Assembly: GCA_913777465.1 (NCBI GenBank)
Contig: CAJYRQ010000024.1
Coordinates: forward strand, 1-53,220
Reading direction: 5' to 3'
Length of the DNA: 53,220 nt
DNA from: an uncultured Chryseobacterium sp.
Lineage (GTDB): Bacteria > Bacteroidota > Bacteroidia > Flavobacteriales > Weeksellaceae
The position numbers were made by a program, and so were the translations under genes. Below the pieces are notes generated by a model that was not told where the DNA came from, did not search any database, and worked only from the letters and a program-made list of their open reading frames with translations. This document shows, one piece after another, positions 44,249 to 53,032 of the stretch; positions within the stretch are counted from its first letter, which is position 1, and each line of letters opens with the position of its first letter.

Positions 44249-45649
44249 TTACTTATTATGCGGTTTCAGCATATTTTTTGGATCGAGGATTTCATCCAGC
44301 TTTTCCTGCGAAAGAATTCCTTTTTCCAACACCAGGTTGTAAACACTCTTTCCGGTTTCCAAAGCCTCTTTTGCGATGGCCGTAGAATGTTTGTACCCGA
44401 TGTACGGATTCAGGGCTGTTACAATTCCGATGCTGTGTTTCACCATATTCAGGCAGATCTCTTTATTGGCTGTGATGCCCACAATACACTTTTCACGCAG
44501 CGTATCCAGAGCATTTCCTAAAAAGTGGATGTTTTCCATAATGGCGTGGGAAAGCACCGGCTCCATCACATTCAGCTGCAATTGTCCGGCTTCTGCAGCA
44601 AACGTCACCGTAAGATCGTTTCCGAATACTTTGAAACAAACCTGGTTGACTACCTCCGGGATTACAGGATTTACTTTTCCCGGCATAATGGATGATCCCG
44701 GCTGCATTGGCGGAAGATTGATCTCCGAAAGCCCTGCTCTCGGTCCCGACGCCAATAATCTCAAATCGTTACAGATTTTTGACAATTTCACGGCCAGGCG
44801 TTTCATAGCCGATGAATAAATAACATACGACCCCGTATCCGGCGTCGCTTCTACCAGATCCGGTGCGGAAACTACCGGGAAGCCTGTGATTTCGGCTAAA
44901 TTTTTCGCACAAAGCACGGCATATCCTACCGGAGCATTGATCCCCGTTCCGATGGCCGTAGCACCCATATTGACTTCTACAAAAAGACTGGCATTGTTAT
45001 TTAATTTGGAAATATCTTCTTCCAGAGTAGCGGCAAATGCTTCAAACTCCTGGCCTAAAGTCATCGGAACCGCATCCTGAAGCTGTGTTCTTCCCATTTT
45101 GATGACATCCTGGAATTCCCGGCCTTTTGCACGGAAAGCTTCCACGATTCTTTCCAGTTTTTCCACCAGGGTATTGTTCATCTGCAGCAATCCCATTTTA
45201 ATCGCGGTGGGATAAGCATCGTTGGTCGATTGGGAAAGATTCACGTGGTCATTCGGCGAGCAGAATTCATACTGTCCTTTATTTTTGCCTAATTTTTCAA
45301 GCACCCGGTTGGCAATCACCTCATTGGCATTCATATTCACCGAAGTTCCTGCACCTCCCTGGATCATATCTACCGGAAACTGATCGTGCAGTTCTCCCCT
45401 GCTCAGTTCATCACAAACCTCCGCAATGGCAAAATATAAATTTTCATCCAGAAGCCCCAGTTCATAATTGGTTTTTGCTGCGGCCTTTTTCACGAATGCC
45501 AGCCCGCGGATAAACTCCGGATATGATGATAACAGCTGTCCTGAAATTTTAAAATTATCGATCGCCCTTTGGGTCTGTACTCCATAATAAGCGTTTACCG
45601 GAACCTTCAGTTCGCCTAATAAATCGCTTTCTTTTCTAAAATCTTCCAT
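44249..45649 (-). CDS. aspA: Aspartate ammonia-lyase
   Basis: A 466-residue fumarase/aspartase superfamily member that deaminates aspartate to fumarate. The signature GSSIMPGKVNP holds the catalytic serine loop, and NSxND-type SQSTNDAYPTA and QGGAGTSVNMNANEVIANR are intact. It is nearer to AspA than to FumC by NAYYGVQTQRAIDNFKISG at the N-terminus. It stands alone, with a long inverted repeat just after its stop and 109 bp from the amidase. Confidence 0.92.
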   Translation of the reverse strand: MEDFRKESDLLGELKVPVNAYYGVQTQRAIDNFKISGQLLSSYPEFIRGLAFVKKAAAKTNYELGLLDENLYFAIAEVCDELSRGELHDQFPVDMIQGGAGTSVNMNANEVIANRVLEKLGKNKGQYEFCSPNDHVNLSQSTNDAYPTAIKMGLLQMNNTLVEKLERIVEAFRAKGREFQDVIKMGRTQLQDAVPMTLGQEFEAFAATLEEDISKLNNNASLFVEVNMGATAIGTGINAPVGYAVLCAKNLAEITGFPVVSAPDLVEATPDTGSYVIYSSAMKRLAVKLSKICNDLRLLASGPRAGLSEINLPPMQPGSSIMPGKVNPVIPEVVNQVCFKVFGNDLTVTFAAEAGQLQLNVMEPVLSHAIMENIHFLGNALDTLREKCIVGITANKEICLNMVKHSIGIVTALNPYIGYKHSTAIAKEALETGKSVYNLVLEKGILSQEKLDEILDPKNMLKPHNK

Positions 45650-45758
45650 AATTTATATTTAATGCAACAGTTTAAAATATAACAATTTAACGATAAAAGC
45701 ATTGTATAAATCTTCTATTGACAGATTGTTCCATTGGTAAACTGATACATCGTTACAT

Positions 45759-46787
45759 TTATTTTACCGGGTATTTCTGGTTTAAAGCCTGCAGGATGGA
45801 AAACGTTTCCGCATCCATGATCCCGTCGTAATTCTGCGGACGGAAGTGGTATTGAAACGCTTCAATGGTCTTTTTGGTCGCATCGTCCCACTTTCCGCTG
45901 AGATCCAATGCATAACCGAATTTCTGAAGCTGAGACTGAACATTCATGATGAAAGCCGCATCATTGTACGTGGCCTGATAATCCATTGAAGTTGCCAGAT
46001 CGTAATATCCCTGCTTAATGGCATCATCGTACCACATCCCGATCTGATATTCATCGTAAAGCCTTTTCCATGGGAACAGCGGTCCCGGATCCTGCTTTCT
46101 CGTAGGGGCAATATCCGAATGGGCCAGAATATTCGTTGCCGGAATGTTGTATCGTGTCACAATATCTTTTACCAAAGCAGCTACTTTTTTTACCTGTGCC
46201 TCGTCAAACGGTACAAAAATTCTTTTTCCTGAAGCATCGGTGGTAAAGCCGGTATTTACGATCTCGATCCCGATGGAATTATCGTTCAGGTTACGGTCGT
46301 TTCTCCAGGCACTGACTCCTGCGTGGTAAGCACGTTTGTTTTCATCTACCAACTGGTAAATTTCATTATCGCCGGTATTGTTTACCAGATAATGGGCGCT
46401 CACCGACTGCTGGGAAAGTACCGTAACGGATTTGTCGTCCGGTAAAGCTGTATAGTGCAGGATAAGATACCGCTGTCTGAAATTCTGTGCAATGGCCGGA
46501 AAATAGGTCTTTACTACCTTATACCCTGCCGGCTTGGCGGAAACAATGGAACCGTAGCTTGCCGTGTTGTCATTTTTTGTAATATCGGCAATATTGGTGG
46601 TAAAAAATTCTACGCCGTGATCGGTTGTAACTTTCGGTTTCGGCTTATCATTCGGCTGTGCTTTTCCTGCTGTTTTCGGCTGTACCACGGGCGTTCTCGG
46701 GATGTACTGTTTTTTTTTCGCATTTTGCTGCGAGGTACAGGAAAAAACAAGAGTGCTTAATCCGATGATATATAATGTATTACGCAT
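45759..46787 (-). CDS. N-acetylmuramoyl-L-alanine amidase lipoprotein with PG-binding domain
   Basis: A 342-residue lipoprotein. The signal ends LVFSC (cysteine at about residue 17). The amidase_2 domain has HYTALPDDKSV, NSIGIEIVNTGF and ILAHSDIAPTRKQDPGPLFPW, with the zinc histidines. The C-terminal 70 residues form a peptidoglycan-binding type 1 domain (LQKFGYALDLSGKWDDAT, FQYHFRP). AmiD-like role: cleaves anhydromuropeptides from peptidoglycan in the envelope. A TAnnTTTG element (46824-46817) lies 29 bp upstream. Confidence 0.92.
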   Translation of the reverse strand: MRNTLYIIGLSTLVFSCTSQQNAKKKQYIPRTPVVQPKTAGKAQPNDKPKPKVTTDHGVEFFTTNIADITKNDNTASYGSIVSAKPAGYKVVKTYFPAIAQNFRQRYLILHYTALPDDKSVTVLSQQSVSAHYLVNNTGDNEIYQLVDENKRAYHAGVSAWRNDRNLNDNSIGIEIVNTGFTTDASGKRIFVPFDEAQVKKVAALVKDIVTRYNIPATNILAHSDIAPTRKQDPGPLFPWKRLYDEYQIGMWYDDAIKQGYYDLATSMDYQATYNDAAFIMNVQSQLQKFGYALDLSGKWDDATKKTIEAFQYHFRPQNYDGIMDAETFSILQALNQKYPVK

Positions 46788-46816
46788 GAGTTATTTTTTT
46801 TAGTCGTTTATTACCT

Positions 46817-46824
46817 CAAAAATA
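46817..46824 (-). promoter_or_regulatory. -7 element of the amidase gene
   Basis: The minus strand reads TATTTTTG, matching TAnnTTTG, 29 bp upstream of the start. It is divergent from the tRNA promoter at 46847-46878. Confidence 0.5.
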
Positions 46825-46846
46825 CGGAAATTTTTCTTGAAAAATA

Positions 46847-46878
46847 TTTGGTAAATAAAGAAATCTGTTCTATATTTG
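46847..46878 (+). promoter_or_regulatory. Promoter of the tRNA-Ser-Pro-Arg operon
   Basis: TATATTTG (46871-46878) matches TAnnTTTG, with TTTG ending at 46850 exactly 20 nt upstream. The same TTCTATATTTGCAC context precedes the second tRNA pair at 52.8 kb. Confidence 0.72.
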
Positions 46879-46924
46879 CACTCGCAATAACGGAGTAACG
46901 ATCATTAAAAAACAAAGATAAACA

Positions 46925-47009
46925 GGAGGGTTGCCGGAGTGGTTAACGGAGCAGTTTGCTAAACTGTCGACGCGAAAGTGTCGCAAGGGTTCGAATCCCT
47001 TACCCTCCG
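46925..47009 (+). tRNA. tRNA-Ser (GCT)
   Basis: An 85-nt type II tRNA: acceptor GGAGGGT/ACCCTCC, anticodon loop TTGCTAA with GCT, and a long variable arm (around GTCGACGCGAAAGTGTCGC). First gene of a three-tRNA transcript. Confidence 0.96.
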
Positions 47010-47027
47010 CTTTCTTATATATCTTTT

Positions 47028-47102
47028 CGGGGCGTAGCGTAGTCCGGTCATCGCGCCTGGTTTGGGACCAGGAGGTCGCAGGTTCGAATCCTGCCGCCCC
47101 GA
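47028..47102 (+). tRNA. tRNA-Pro (TGG)
   Basis: A 75-nt tRNA: acceptor CGGGGCG/CGCCCCG, anticodon loop TTTGGGA with TGG, T loop TTCGAAT. It is identical to the copy at 52864-52938. Confidence 0.97.
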
Positions 47103-47151
47103 CTTTTTTTAACGCGCTTATTTACTAACTAAGCGGAATCAACCTTACAAT

Positions 47152-47225
47152 GGGTGCGTAGCTCAGCTGGATAGAGCATCTGCCTTCTAAGCAGACGGTC
47201 AAAGGTTCGAATCCTTTCGCGCTCA
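47152..47225 (+). tRNA. tRNA-Arg (TCT)
   Basis: A 74-nt tRNA: acceptor GGGTGCG pairs with CGCGCTC including G-U pairs, anticodon loop CTTCTAA with TCT, T loop TTCGAAT. It is identical to the copy at 52955-53028. Confidence 0.97.
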
Positions 47226-47228
47226 CTT

Positions 47229-47268
47229 AAAAAACCTTGCAACTTCTGTTGTAAGGTTTTTTATTTTT
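47229..47268 (+). terminator. Terminator of the tRNA-Ser-Pro-Arg operon
   Basis: AAAAAACCTTGCAAC pairs with GTTGTAAGGTTTTTT around TTCT, followed by ATTTTTAA. A similar terminator follows the second tRNA pair at 53033-53070. Confidence 0.9.
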
Positions 47269-47270
47269 AA

Positions 47271-47337
47271 GGACCACGGCCTAGCCGGATAGAGCATCCT
47301 GATTAAATCGGGACGGTCAAAGGATTGAATGGATCAA
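47271..47337 (+). pseudogene. Degenerate tRNA-Arg-like relic
   Basis: The segment aligns over its length with the tRNA-Arg gene 50 bp upstream, sharing GGATAGAGCAT and GACGGTCAAAGG. The anticodon stem can still form (TCCTG/CGGGA) around ATTAAAT, which would place TAA as anticodon, but the T arm is broken (AAAGG faces GGATC) and the acceptor stem does not pair. Not a functional tRNA. Confidence 0.6.
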
Positions 47338-47360
47338 GGATCAAGCACAAAAGTTGGGGA
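47338..47360 (+). repeat. 23-bp direct repeat, left copy
   Basis: This sequence, ending AAAAGTTGGGGA, occurs again at 53095-53117 beyond the second tRNA pair. Both copies follow a tRNA-Pro/Arg pair and terminator, so the repeat extends the duplication past the tRNAs. Confidence 0.85.
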
Positions 47361-47507
47361 GAAAAAGTAAAAACAATAAATAACAGATCGCCTTATAGGA
47401 GCTGTTAAAACAAATAACCAACGTAGCGGTTAACAGACAGTTCCTAGAGAGCTTTGGACTCTTAACATTTATACTGATTACCGATTATTTAACACTTATA
47501 TCAATCA

Positions 47508-47873
47508 TTAATTACAGCTTTGAAATCCTTTTATTTTGAACAGAGATTCCCAAAGATTATAACTCACTGTGACCTTCAGGCATTTTTGCGGGTTGCTGAT
47601 GTAGATAACTTTATTCTGAAATAGATAGAAATAATCCTTTTTTATATTGAACCGGCATTTGTTGGCATTCATTTTTATCAGTTCTTTCTGTAGACTCTCA
47701 CCTATGTTTTCAATCCCGTAAGTATAAAAATTTTTGCTGGAATAATGCTCGAGATCTTTAATGTGTTCCATCTTCATTTGTAAGAATGCAAGCCTTAACT
47801 TTTCTTCTACATATACATTACAGATAAAAGAAAGTAAAACGACTAAAAGGAAAAGAAGTATGATTTTCTTCAT
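47508..47873 (-). CDS. Hypothetical protein with N-terminal membrane segment
   Basis: A 121-residue protein. Residues 4-21 are hydrophobic (ILLFLLVVLLSFICN) and could be a signal or anchor; the rest is charged with Lys/Glu/Asn and contains four cysteines besides the one in the signal region, near the middle and the C-terminus. No family recognised. It lies alone in the tRNA-bounded island, opposite in strand to the tRNAs, and A/T-rich. Confidence 0.55.
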   Translation of the reverse strand: MKKIILLFLLVVLLSFICNVYVEEKLRLAFLQMKMEHIKDLEHYSSKNFYTYGIENIGESLQKELIKMNANKCRFNIKKDYFYLFQNKVIYISNPQKCLKVTVSYNLWESLFKIKGFQSCN

Positions 47874-48100
47874 TTTCTTGCTTAAATCAATGATTTGACA
47901 GGTAAATTTAATTAAATAATACTAAAAAATTCTGATGAATAGTCAACCAGTACAAAAGTAATCGTAATCAACTCATATTCAAAAATTTAATCCCTAAATA
48001 ATCTTATTGACTATTGAGAGAATATCACCATTGAAGCTACTTATTCACTACAAAATAAAAATCGCCCTCTGCTAGAATAAAAACATATTTAGTTTGATTA
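47874..48100. other. A/T-rich spacer, no gene
   Basis: Nothing coding or structured was recognised. It separates the hypothetical gene from gene remnants to its right. Confidence 0.4.
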
Positions 48101-48283
48101 TTAGAAAATCTTTGATTCTATTTTTGAAAAGGGAAACTTCAGGCATTCTGCTTCCCTCCTCCAGCCTATTGATCCAGGTTTTTCTCCGCGGTCATGTTCA
48201 TTATCATCCATATAAACCTGCGTTATTTCATCATAAGAGGACAATATTAAAAAAATAGCCTCAGAAGCCTTTGACCTGAATGA
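48101..48283 (-). pseudogene. Possible C-terminal gene fragment
   Basis: An open minus-strand frame of 60 codons without a good start (only an internal ATG). It reads like real protein, with AIFLILSSYDEITQVYM, DRGEKPGSIGW and a natural-looking stop at 48101. Upstream it is cut by stops near an imperfect inverted repeat. No family recognised; likely the tail of a gene whose head was lost. Low certainty. Confidence 0.3.
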
Positions 48284-48303
48284 TCAAAGATTTCTTGAGG
48301 CTA
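48256..48303. repeat. Imperfect inverted repeat
   Basis: TAGCCTCA...TTTGA (48256-48274) pairs with TCAAAG...TTGAGGCTA (48284-48303), with several mismatches. It lies 45 bp before the IS30-like relic and might be a terminal repeat of that element or a terminator. Confidence 0.5.
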
Positions 48304-48348
48304 GTGAAAAAATTTATCTTATTTTGCAGTAACAACACTACAATTAAG

Positions 48349-48500
48349 ATGAGTCATCTAACACTTGAACATAGATATAAAGGCTTACCGAAACTTGGAA
48401 TAAGGCATTTGTAAGATTTCGGAATATATAGGCAAAGATGGATCAGCCGTCAGCCGCGAGATCGGAAAAACCCAAATGGCAGAAGCCGATTTATGGATGA
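48349..48500 (+). pseudogene. Relic of an IS30-family transposase
   Basis: ATG 48349 starts MSHLTLEHRYK, a typical IS30 transposase N-terminus. After a deleted and frameshifted stretch, the frame from 48416 reads ISEYIGKDGSAVSREIGK, the recognition helix region of the same HTH. Nothing of the DDE domain follows. A TATTTTGCAG-like promoter precedes it. The relic ends about 30 bp before the stump of a response-regulator gene on the other strand. Confidence 0.65.
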
Positions 48501-48527
48501 TCTGGTCCAATATGGATTCAAATAATT

Positions 48528-48605
48528 TTAGTCCACCTCGTTCAGCAATTTATGCTCTATCGTTTTTAAAATCAGTTCATCATCTTCTGCAATCAAAATC
48601 AACAT
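48528..48605 (-). pseudogene. Truncated response regulator, first 25 codons
   Basis: ATG 48605 opens MLILIAEDDELILKTIEHK, the first beta strand, acidic pair (EDD) and first helix of a receiver domain, then ends at TAA 48528 after only 25 codons. A receiver domain needs about 120. The start is 12 bp past the histidine kinase stop, a typical kinase-regulator operon spacing. The rest seems to have been lost where the IS30-like relic now lies. Confidence 0.7.
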
Positions 48606-48617
48606 AGCTTTTATTTT

Positions 48618-51600
48618 TTACTTTGTTAAAGATTTTATGGCATTCAATCCATTGGCTATTTCACCGGTAATTTCCTGCTGCATAGAAATAAAATCGATAT
48701 GCTGGTCTTTTTTGGCTTCCCATCGCAAGGCGGTTTCTGCCAGCTTCACCAATCCGGCGGTACCGGCTGTTCCTCTGAGTTTATGAAGGATTTTTCCCAG
48801 TTCGCCGGTATTCTTTTCTGCAACGGCAGACCGGATCCCGTCTTCCGCCTGTCTGAGTTCACTGGTTACCAGATTTAAAAACATCTGTTTGAAATCTTCA
48901 TCATCCCCGGTCTGTTCATGCAGCAGGTTCATATCAAGGTACCCTTCCGTACTTGTCGTATTGGGGGTATTTTCATCTTGACGGGTCAGGTATTTTCTGA
49001 GCATTTCCAACAGGTCTGCCTGGCGGAGCGGCTTAGGGAGGAAATCATCCATTCCCGATGCCAGGCATTTTTCTTTTTCTCCTGCTATTGTCCCAGCAGT
49101 TACCCCGATGATCGGCACTTCCTCATAGCCCGGCAGCTGCCGGATTTTTGTGGTGGCTTCCATCCCGTCCATTACCGGCATCTGCACATCCATCAGGATC
49201 AGCGAGAAATCCCGGTTCTGGCACTTTTCCCAGGCTTCCAGTCCGTTTACGGCTTCCGTTAGCTGTACGTCAGGAATCAGGGAAGTTACCATTTTATGGT
49301 TCAGGATCATATTCACCGGATTGTCATCTACCAGCAACACCTGAAGTTCCGGTATCTTTAAGACCGTTTCTTCCGTGTTCTGTGAAGCAGTTCCCGGAAG
49401 CTCTTTCCCATTATTGTCTACCGCCTTTCTGAGAGTTTTGTACAATTCTTCAGATTTAATAGGCTTCAGCAGGAAATAGGAGTTTTCTTCCTGACGGAAA
49501 GAATTGATGACATCATGTTCCTCTGAAGAAGTATGAAGAATAACCAGCGGCGATGTTTCATCCTGCGTACTGAATAAAGCTTTGATTTTTTCGATGGTTT
49601 CGAGCCCTGAGATTACCGGCATATGGTAATCCATCAGGATAATGTCGAAACGTTCACCGGCCAGTAAGATCTGCAGGGCCTCCATTCCGTTTGCCGCCAA
49701 TTTCGAATCAATATTCTTATAGGCAAGCATATGCTGAAGGATGATCCTGTTTGCCTCATTATCATCTACAACCAAAGCTCTTTTGATTTTCAGTTCTTCA
49801 TCACCGTTTGCTTCGGAAAGCTCATAAGAAACTTCGATATCAAAATAAAATACAGAGCCTTTGTTGAGGGTACTGTTCAACTCAAGATGGGTCCCCATGT
49901 AGCCCAGGATGTTGTTGGAAATGGTAAGTCCGAGCCCTGTTCCCCCGTATCTTTTGCTGATGGAGCTGTTTTCCTGGGTAAAAGCGTTGAAAATGTACTG
50001 CTGCTTTTCTTTTGCAATTCCGACCCCTGTATCACGGACGGCAAACCGGAGCGTAATTTTCTCCCCGTCTATCTTCAGTTTTTCTACTTTGAGCTCGATC
50101 TCGCCCTGGTCCGTAAACTTCACGGCATTTCCTAAAAGGTTAATCAGGATCTGTTTCATCCTGGATTCGTCGATCCACAAGGTTTTAGGCAGACCAGGCT
50201 CAATATTCAGCAGCAATTCAATATTTTTTTTCTGCGACTGGTAGAGGATCACATTGATGACCTGATTAACCAGATCATACACGTTGCATTTCTCGATAAC
50301 AAGTTCCATTTTACCGGATTCGATTTTGGAAAAGTCGAGAATATCGTTGATAATGGTCAGCAGGTTTTCTCCTGATTCATTAATATAGTTGAGGTATTGC
50401 TTCTGCGTCTCATTAAGGGGTGTTTTCAGCAGGAGATCCGAAAAGCCAATGACTCCGTTCAGCGGGGTGCGGATCTCATGGCTCATATTGGCCAGGAATT
50501 CCGATTTTGCCTTACTGGCAATATCAGCCATTTTTTTGGCTTCCTTAAGCTCGTTGTTGGTTTTTACTTTCTGCGTAATATTCTGTACGGAAACAATGAC
50601 ACCACCAATAACGCCGTCCGACAGATACCAAGGTCTTACTTCGAGGTTGTAATGCTGCTCTTCTCTATGATCGGTTATAAGCTTGAAATCCTCATTATGA
50701 TAGGCTTTACCCCTTATGGCATCCCGGTAGATGGTCTGGATTTCATTGGAAACATTCGGTGATATGGTAAAGATGTTTTTACCTACAAGCTCCTGATCGT
50801 TTATACCAAATTCCTCCCTCCAGCAATTGCTTGCAGAGAGGTAGTGCAGATTCTTGTCAAACATCGCTACGGCTACCGGCGCATAAGCTACAAAAGACTG
50901 CAGCATGGCTTCTTTTTTCGATAACTCAAGATAGATCTTTTTAAACGCATCAATATCCTGAATAATTCCGAAAACCCTGTTGCAGACCCCATTATCAAAT
51001 TCAGGTATCGCTTTTACGCGTACCCAGATCATGACACCGTCCTGTCTTACCAGCTGAAACTCTTCATCATACCCGATTCCTTCCGATACCGCTTTGTTGA
51101 ATAAAACCCCTACCTTGTCACGGTCTTCCTCCCGGTAAAAACGCACAGCCTCCTGAAATTCGGGCTGATAGTCAGGCGCCACCTTGTGAATTTCCTTGGT
51201 GGTCTGGGACCAGAATACCGACTGATTCTTAAGGTTTACCTCCCATCCTCCGACCTGAGCTGCAGCACTGGTTTGTTCCAGTATTTTTTTTGTATAAAGA
51301 AGATCTTTTTCCAGCAGCATTCTTTCCGTTATGTTCAGTGCAGTGCTTAAAACATACGGGTTTCCTTCCTTATTGAGTTCAACGCGGTTATGATACATCC
51401 AGATCAGCTCTTCGCCTTCCTTGGTTTTCAGGACCATTGTTCCCAGATGTTCCTTGTTCTGATTGATGTACTGTAAATATTCCTGGAGGTTCTTTTGGTT
51501 TTTTTCAGGGACCAGGTCTCTTAAGTTAAGCCCTTCGACCTCTTCTTCCGAATAGTGAAGGAATTCTCTTCCTTTTTTATTCACTTCGAGAATATTGCCT

Positions 51601-52532
51601 TCCATATCATGCATGCTCATAAGGCCGATTGCATTTTCGAAAAAACGCCTGAAACGCTGCTCAGAATTTTCCAACTGCAATTTTTCTTCAATAAATTGGG
51701 TAATATTGGTTCCGAAGCAGAAGATTTCAGAATCGTTATGATTTCGTTTCATATACCACTCTATGATCACTTTCTGGCTGCCATCTATTTTTGAAGAAGT
51801 CGTGATCATCAGTTCCCCGTCATTTTCAAGAAAGCGTTCTATCTTTTCTTTAACCTCATTGGGCTGATCTCCTAAAATTTCCAGAAAATGTGTGGCAGCG
51901 ATCCTGTTTCTTTTAATCCTGAAAGCCTCTTCAAAAGCAGGGTTTATCTCTTTCAGCACCAGCTTTTCGTTCAGGACACAGATCGGATTATGTGAAACAT
52001 CAAAGATCTGCTGAAAATATTCGGCCTGGATATTTTTTCTTTTGGCGATAAGCAGTTTCGTAATGGCGTTCCCTAATTTTTTCAGCGTAGCAATCTGCTC
52101 TTCCGATAAGGTTTTCGGCTCATTATTCAGGACACACAATGTCCCCAGAGCAAAGCCCTCTTCATCGATAAGCGGTATGCCTGCATAAAAGCGGATGCCC
52201 GCTTCAATAACCACCGCATTTCCGGACGAACGATCATCAAGCAGGGTATCCTGAATAATTACCGTTTGCCCGGTGGCCACAGGATAGTGGCAAATCGCAT
52301 CCTTACGATCCAGAACATCCATCGAAGCCCCGATGCAACTCTTTATTTTATGGGTTTCGCTTTCCATTATGGCAATGAATGAAATCTGGCAACCAGAGAT
52401 CAAACGTGCTGTTTCTGTGAAGATATCAAGCTGAGGATCTTTGGACAGATTGAGCAAGTCCAACAGTTTCAGCCTTTTGATACGCTCTCTTTCATTATCG
52501 GGAACCGGATAATTATTCATATTTCTTAACAA
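48618..52532 (-). CDS. Hybrid sensor histidine kinase with GAF, PAS, two REC and Hpt domains
   Basis: A 1304-residue protein without transmembrane segments, so cytoplasmic. In order: GAF (about 30-160), four PAS/PAC units (about 170-285, 290-405, 415-535 and 545-660), HisKA with H685 in FLANMSHEIRTP, HATPase with NLLGNAVKFTD (N802 region), DTGVGI and GTGLGL, REC1 with phospho-Asp D968 (LMDYHMP), REC2 with D1115 (LMDVQMP), and Hpt with H1250 (LHKLRGTAGT). All phosphorelay residues are present. The expected partner response regulator follows only as a 25-codon stump. Lies in an island bounded by duplicated tRNA-Pro-Arg pairs. Signal unknown. Confidence 0.94.
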   Translation of the reverse strand: MLRNMNNYPVPDNERERIKRLKLLDLLNLSKDPQLDIFTETARLISGCQISFIAIMESETHKIKSCIGASMDVLDRKDAICHYPVATGQTVIIQDTLLDDRSSGNAVVIEAGIRFYAGIPLIDEEGFALGTLCVLNNEPKTLSEEQIATLKKLGNAITKLLIAKRKNIQAEYFQQIFDVSHNPICVLNEKLVLKEINPAFEEAFRIKRNRIAATHFLEILGDQPNEVKEKIERFLENDGELMITTSSKIDGSQKVIIEWYMKRNHNDSEIFCFGTNITQFIEEKLQLENSEQRFRRFFENAIGLMSMHDMEGNILEVNKKGREFLHYSEEEVEGLNLRDLVPEKNQKNLQEYLQYINQNKEHLGTMVLKTKEGEELIWMYHNRVELNKEGNPYVLSTALNITERMLLEKDLLYTKKILEQTSAAAQVGGWEVNLKNQSVFWSQTTKEIHKVAPDYQPEFQEAVRFYREEDRDKVGVLFNKAVSEGIGYDEEFQLVRQDGVMIWVRVKAIPEFDNGVCNRVFGIIQDIDAFKKIYLELSKKEAMLQSFVAYAPVAVAMFDKNLHYLSASNCWREEFGINDQELVGKNIFTISPNVSNEIQTIYRDAIRGKAYHNEDFKLITDHREEQHYNLEVRPWYLSDGVIGGVIVSVQNITQKVKTNNELKEAKKMADIASKAKSEFLANMSHEIRTPLNGVIGFSDLLLKTPLNETQKQYLNYINESGENLLTIINDILDFSKIESGKMELVIEKCNVYDLVNQVINVILYQSQKKNIELLLNIEPGLPKTLWIDESRMKQILINLLGNAVKFTDQGEIELKVEKLKIDGEKITLRFAVRDTGVGIAKEKQQYIFNAFTQENSSISKRYGGTGLGLTISNNILGYMGTHLELNSTLNKGSVFYFDIEVSYELSEANGDEELKIKRALVVDDNEANRIILQHMLAYKNIDSKLAANGMEALQILLAGERFDIILMDYHMPVISGLETIEKIKALFSTQDETSPLVILHTSSEEHDVINSFRQEENSYFLLKPIKSEELYKTLRKAVDNNGKELPGTASQNTEETVLKIPELQVLLVDDNPVNMILNHKMVTSLIPDVQLTEAVNGLEAWEKCQNRDFSLILMDVQMPVMDGMEATTKIRQLPGYEEVPIIGVTAGTIAGEKEKCLASGMDDFLPKPLRQADLLEMLRKYLTRQDENTPNTTSTEGYLDMNLLHEQTGDDEDFKQMFLNLVTSELRQAEDGIRSAVAEKNTGELGKILHKLRGTAGTAGLVKLAETALRWEAKKDQHIDFISMQQEITGEIANGLNAIKSLTK

Positions 52533-52810
52533 TAAATCATTATACCGATAAATATAATAAAGTTATGCATATAAAAAAACAATTTTTTAAACAAACAGAT
52601 ACCATATTTCACAATTTTGAGATTAAAATAATATCGGTAAATACTCATTCTTTTCCCTGATTAAAAAAGTTTTCAAATAAATTATGTTTTTCAGTTAAAA
52701 ATCCGGTTAATCCTCTCATTATGAATCCGGTAAATTAATCCGAAATCATTTCCTGAGAAATCATTGAAAAAATTCTTCTAAATTTATTTTTATAATTCAA
52801 AAAAACATTC
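52533..52810. other. Upstream region of the kinase gene
   Basis: No gene seen. This A/T-rich stretch holds no clear TAnnTTTG element for the kinase on the minus strand. At its right end it meets the promoter of the second tRNA pair. Confidence 0.45.
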
Positions 52811-52818
52811 TATATTTG
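52811..52818 (+). promoter_or_regulatory. -7 element of the second tRNA-Pro-Arg unit
   Basis: TATATTTG matches TAnnTTTG; with flanks it reads TTCTATATTTGCAC, identical to the first tRNA promoter. The -33 position reads TTT rather than TTG. Confidence 0.65.
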
Positions 52819-52863
52819 CACCCACAAAAAACAAGGTAATTCTTGTTAAAAGATGACCTCAAT

Positions 52864-52938
52864 CGGGGCGTAGCGTAGTCCGGTCATCGCGCCTGGTTTG
52901 GGACCAGGAGGTCGCAGGTTCGAATCCTGCCGCCCCGA
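52864..52938 (+). tRNA. tRNA-Pro (TGG), second copy
   Basis: Identical over 75 nt to the copy at 47028-47102, with anticodon loop TTTGGGA. It has no tRNA-Ser upstream. Confidence 0.97.
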
Positions 52939-52954
52939 CTTCAAAAACACTTTA

Positions 52955-53028
52955 GGGTGCGTAGCTCAGCTGGATAGAGCATCTGCCTTCTAAGCAGACG
53001 GTCAAAGGTTCGAATCCTTTCGCGCTCA
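52955..53028 (+). tRNA. tRNA-Arg (TCT), second copy
   Basis: Identical over 74 nt to the copy at 47152-47225. The spacer after tRNA-Pro is 16 nt here versus 49 nt in the first unit, so the spacer has diverged while both tRNAs stayed the same. Confidence 0.97.
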
Positions 53029-53032
53029 CTTT

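Noticed and set aside
47152-53028. Integrative element with an integrase using the tRNA-Arg 3' end as attachment site
   Set aside because: The whole tRNA pair is duplicated, not just a 3' end, and no integrase gene is present in the island, so classical tRNA-targeted integration is not supported.
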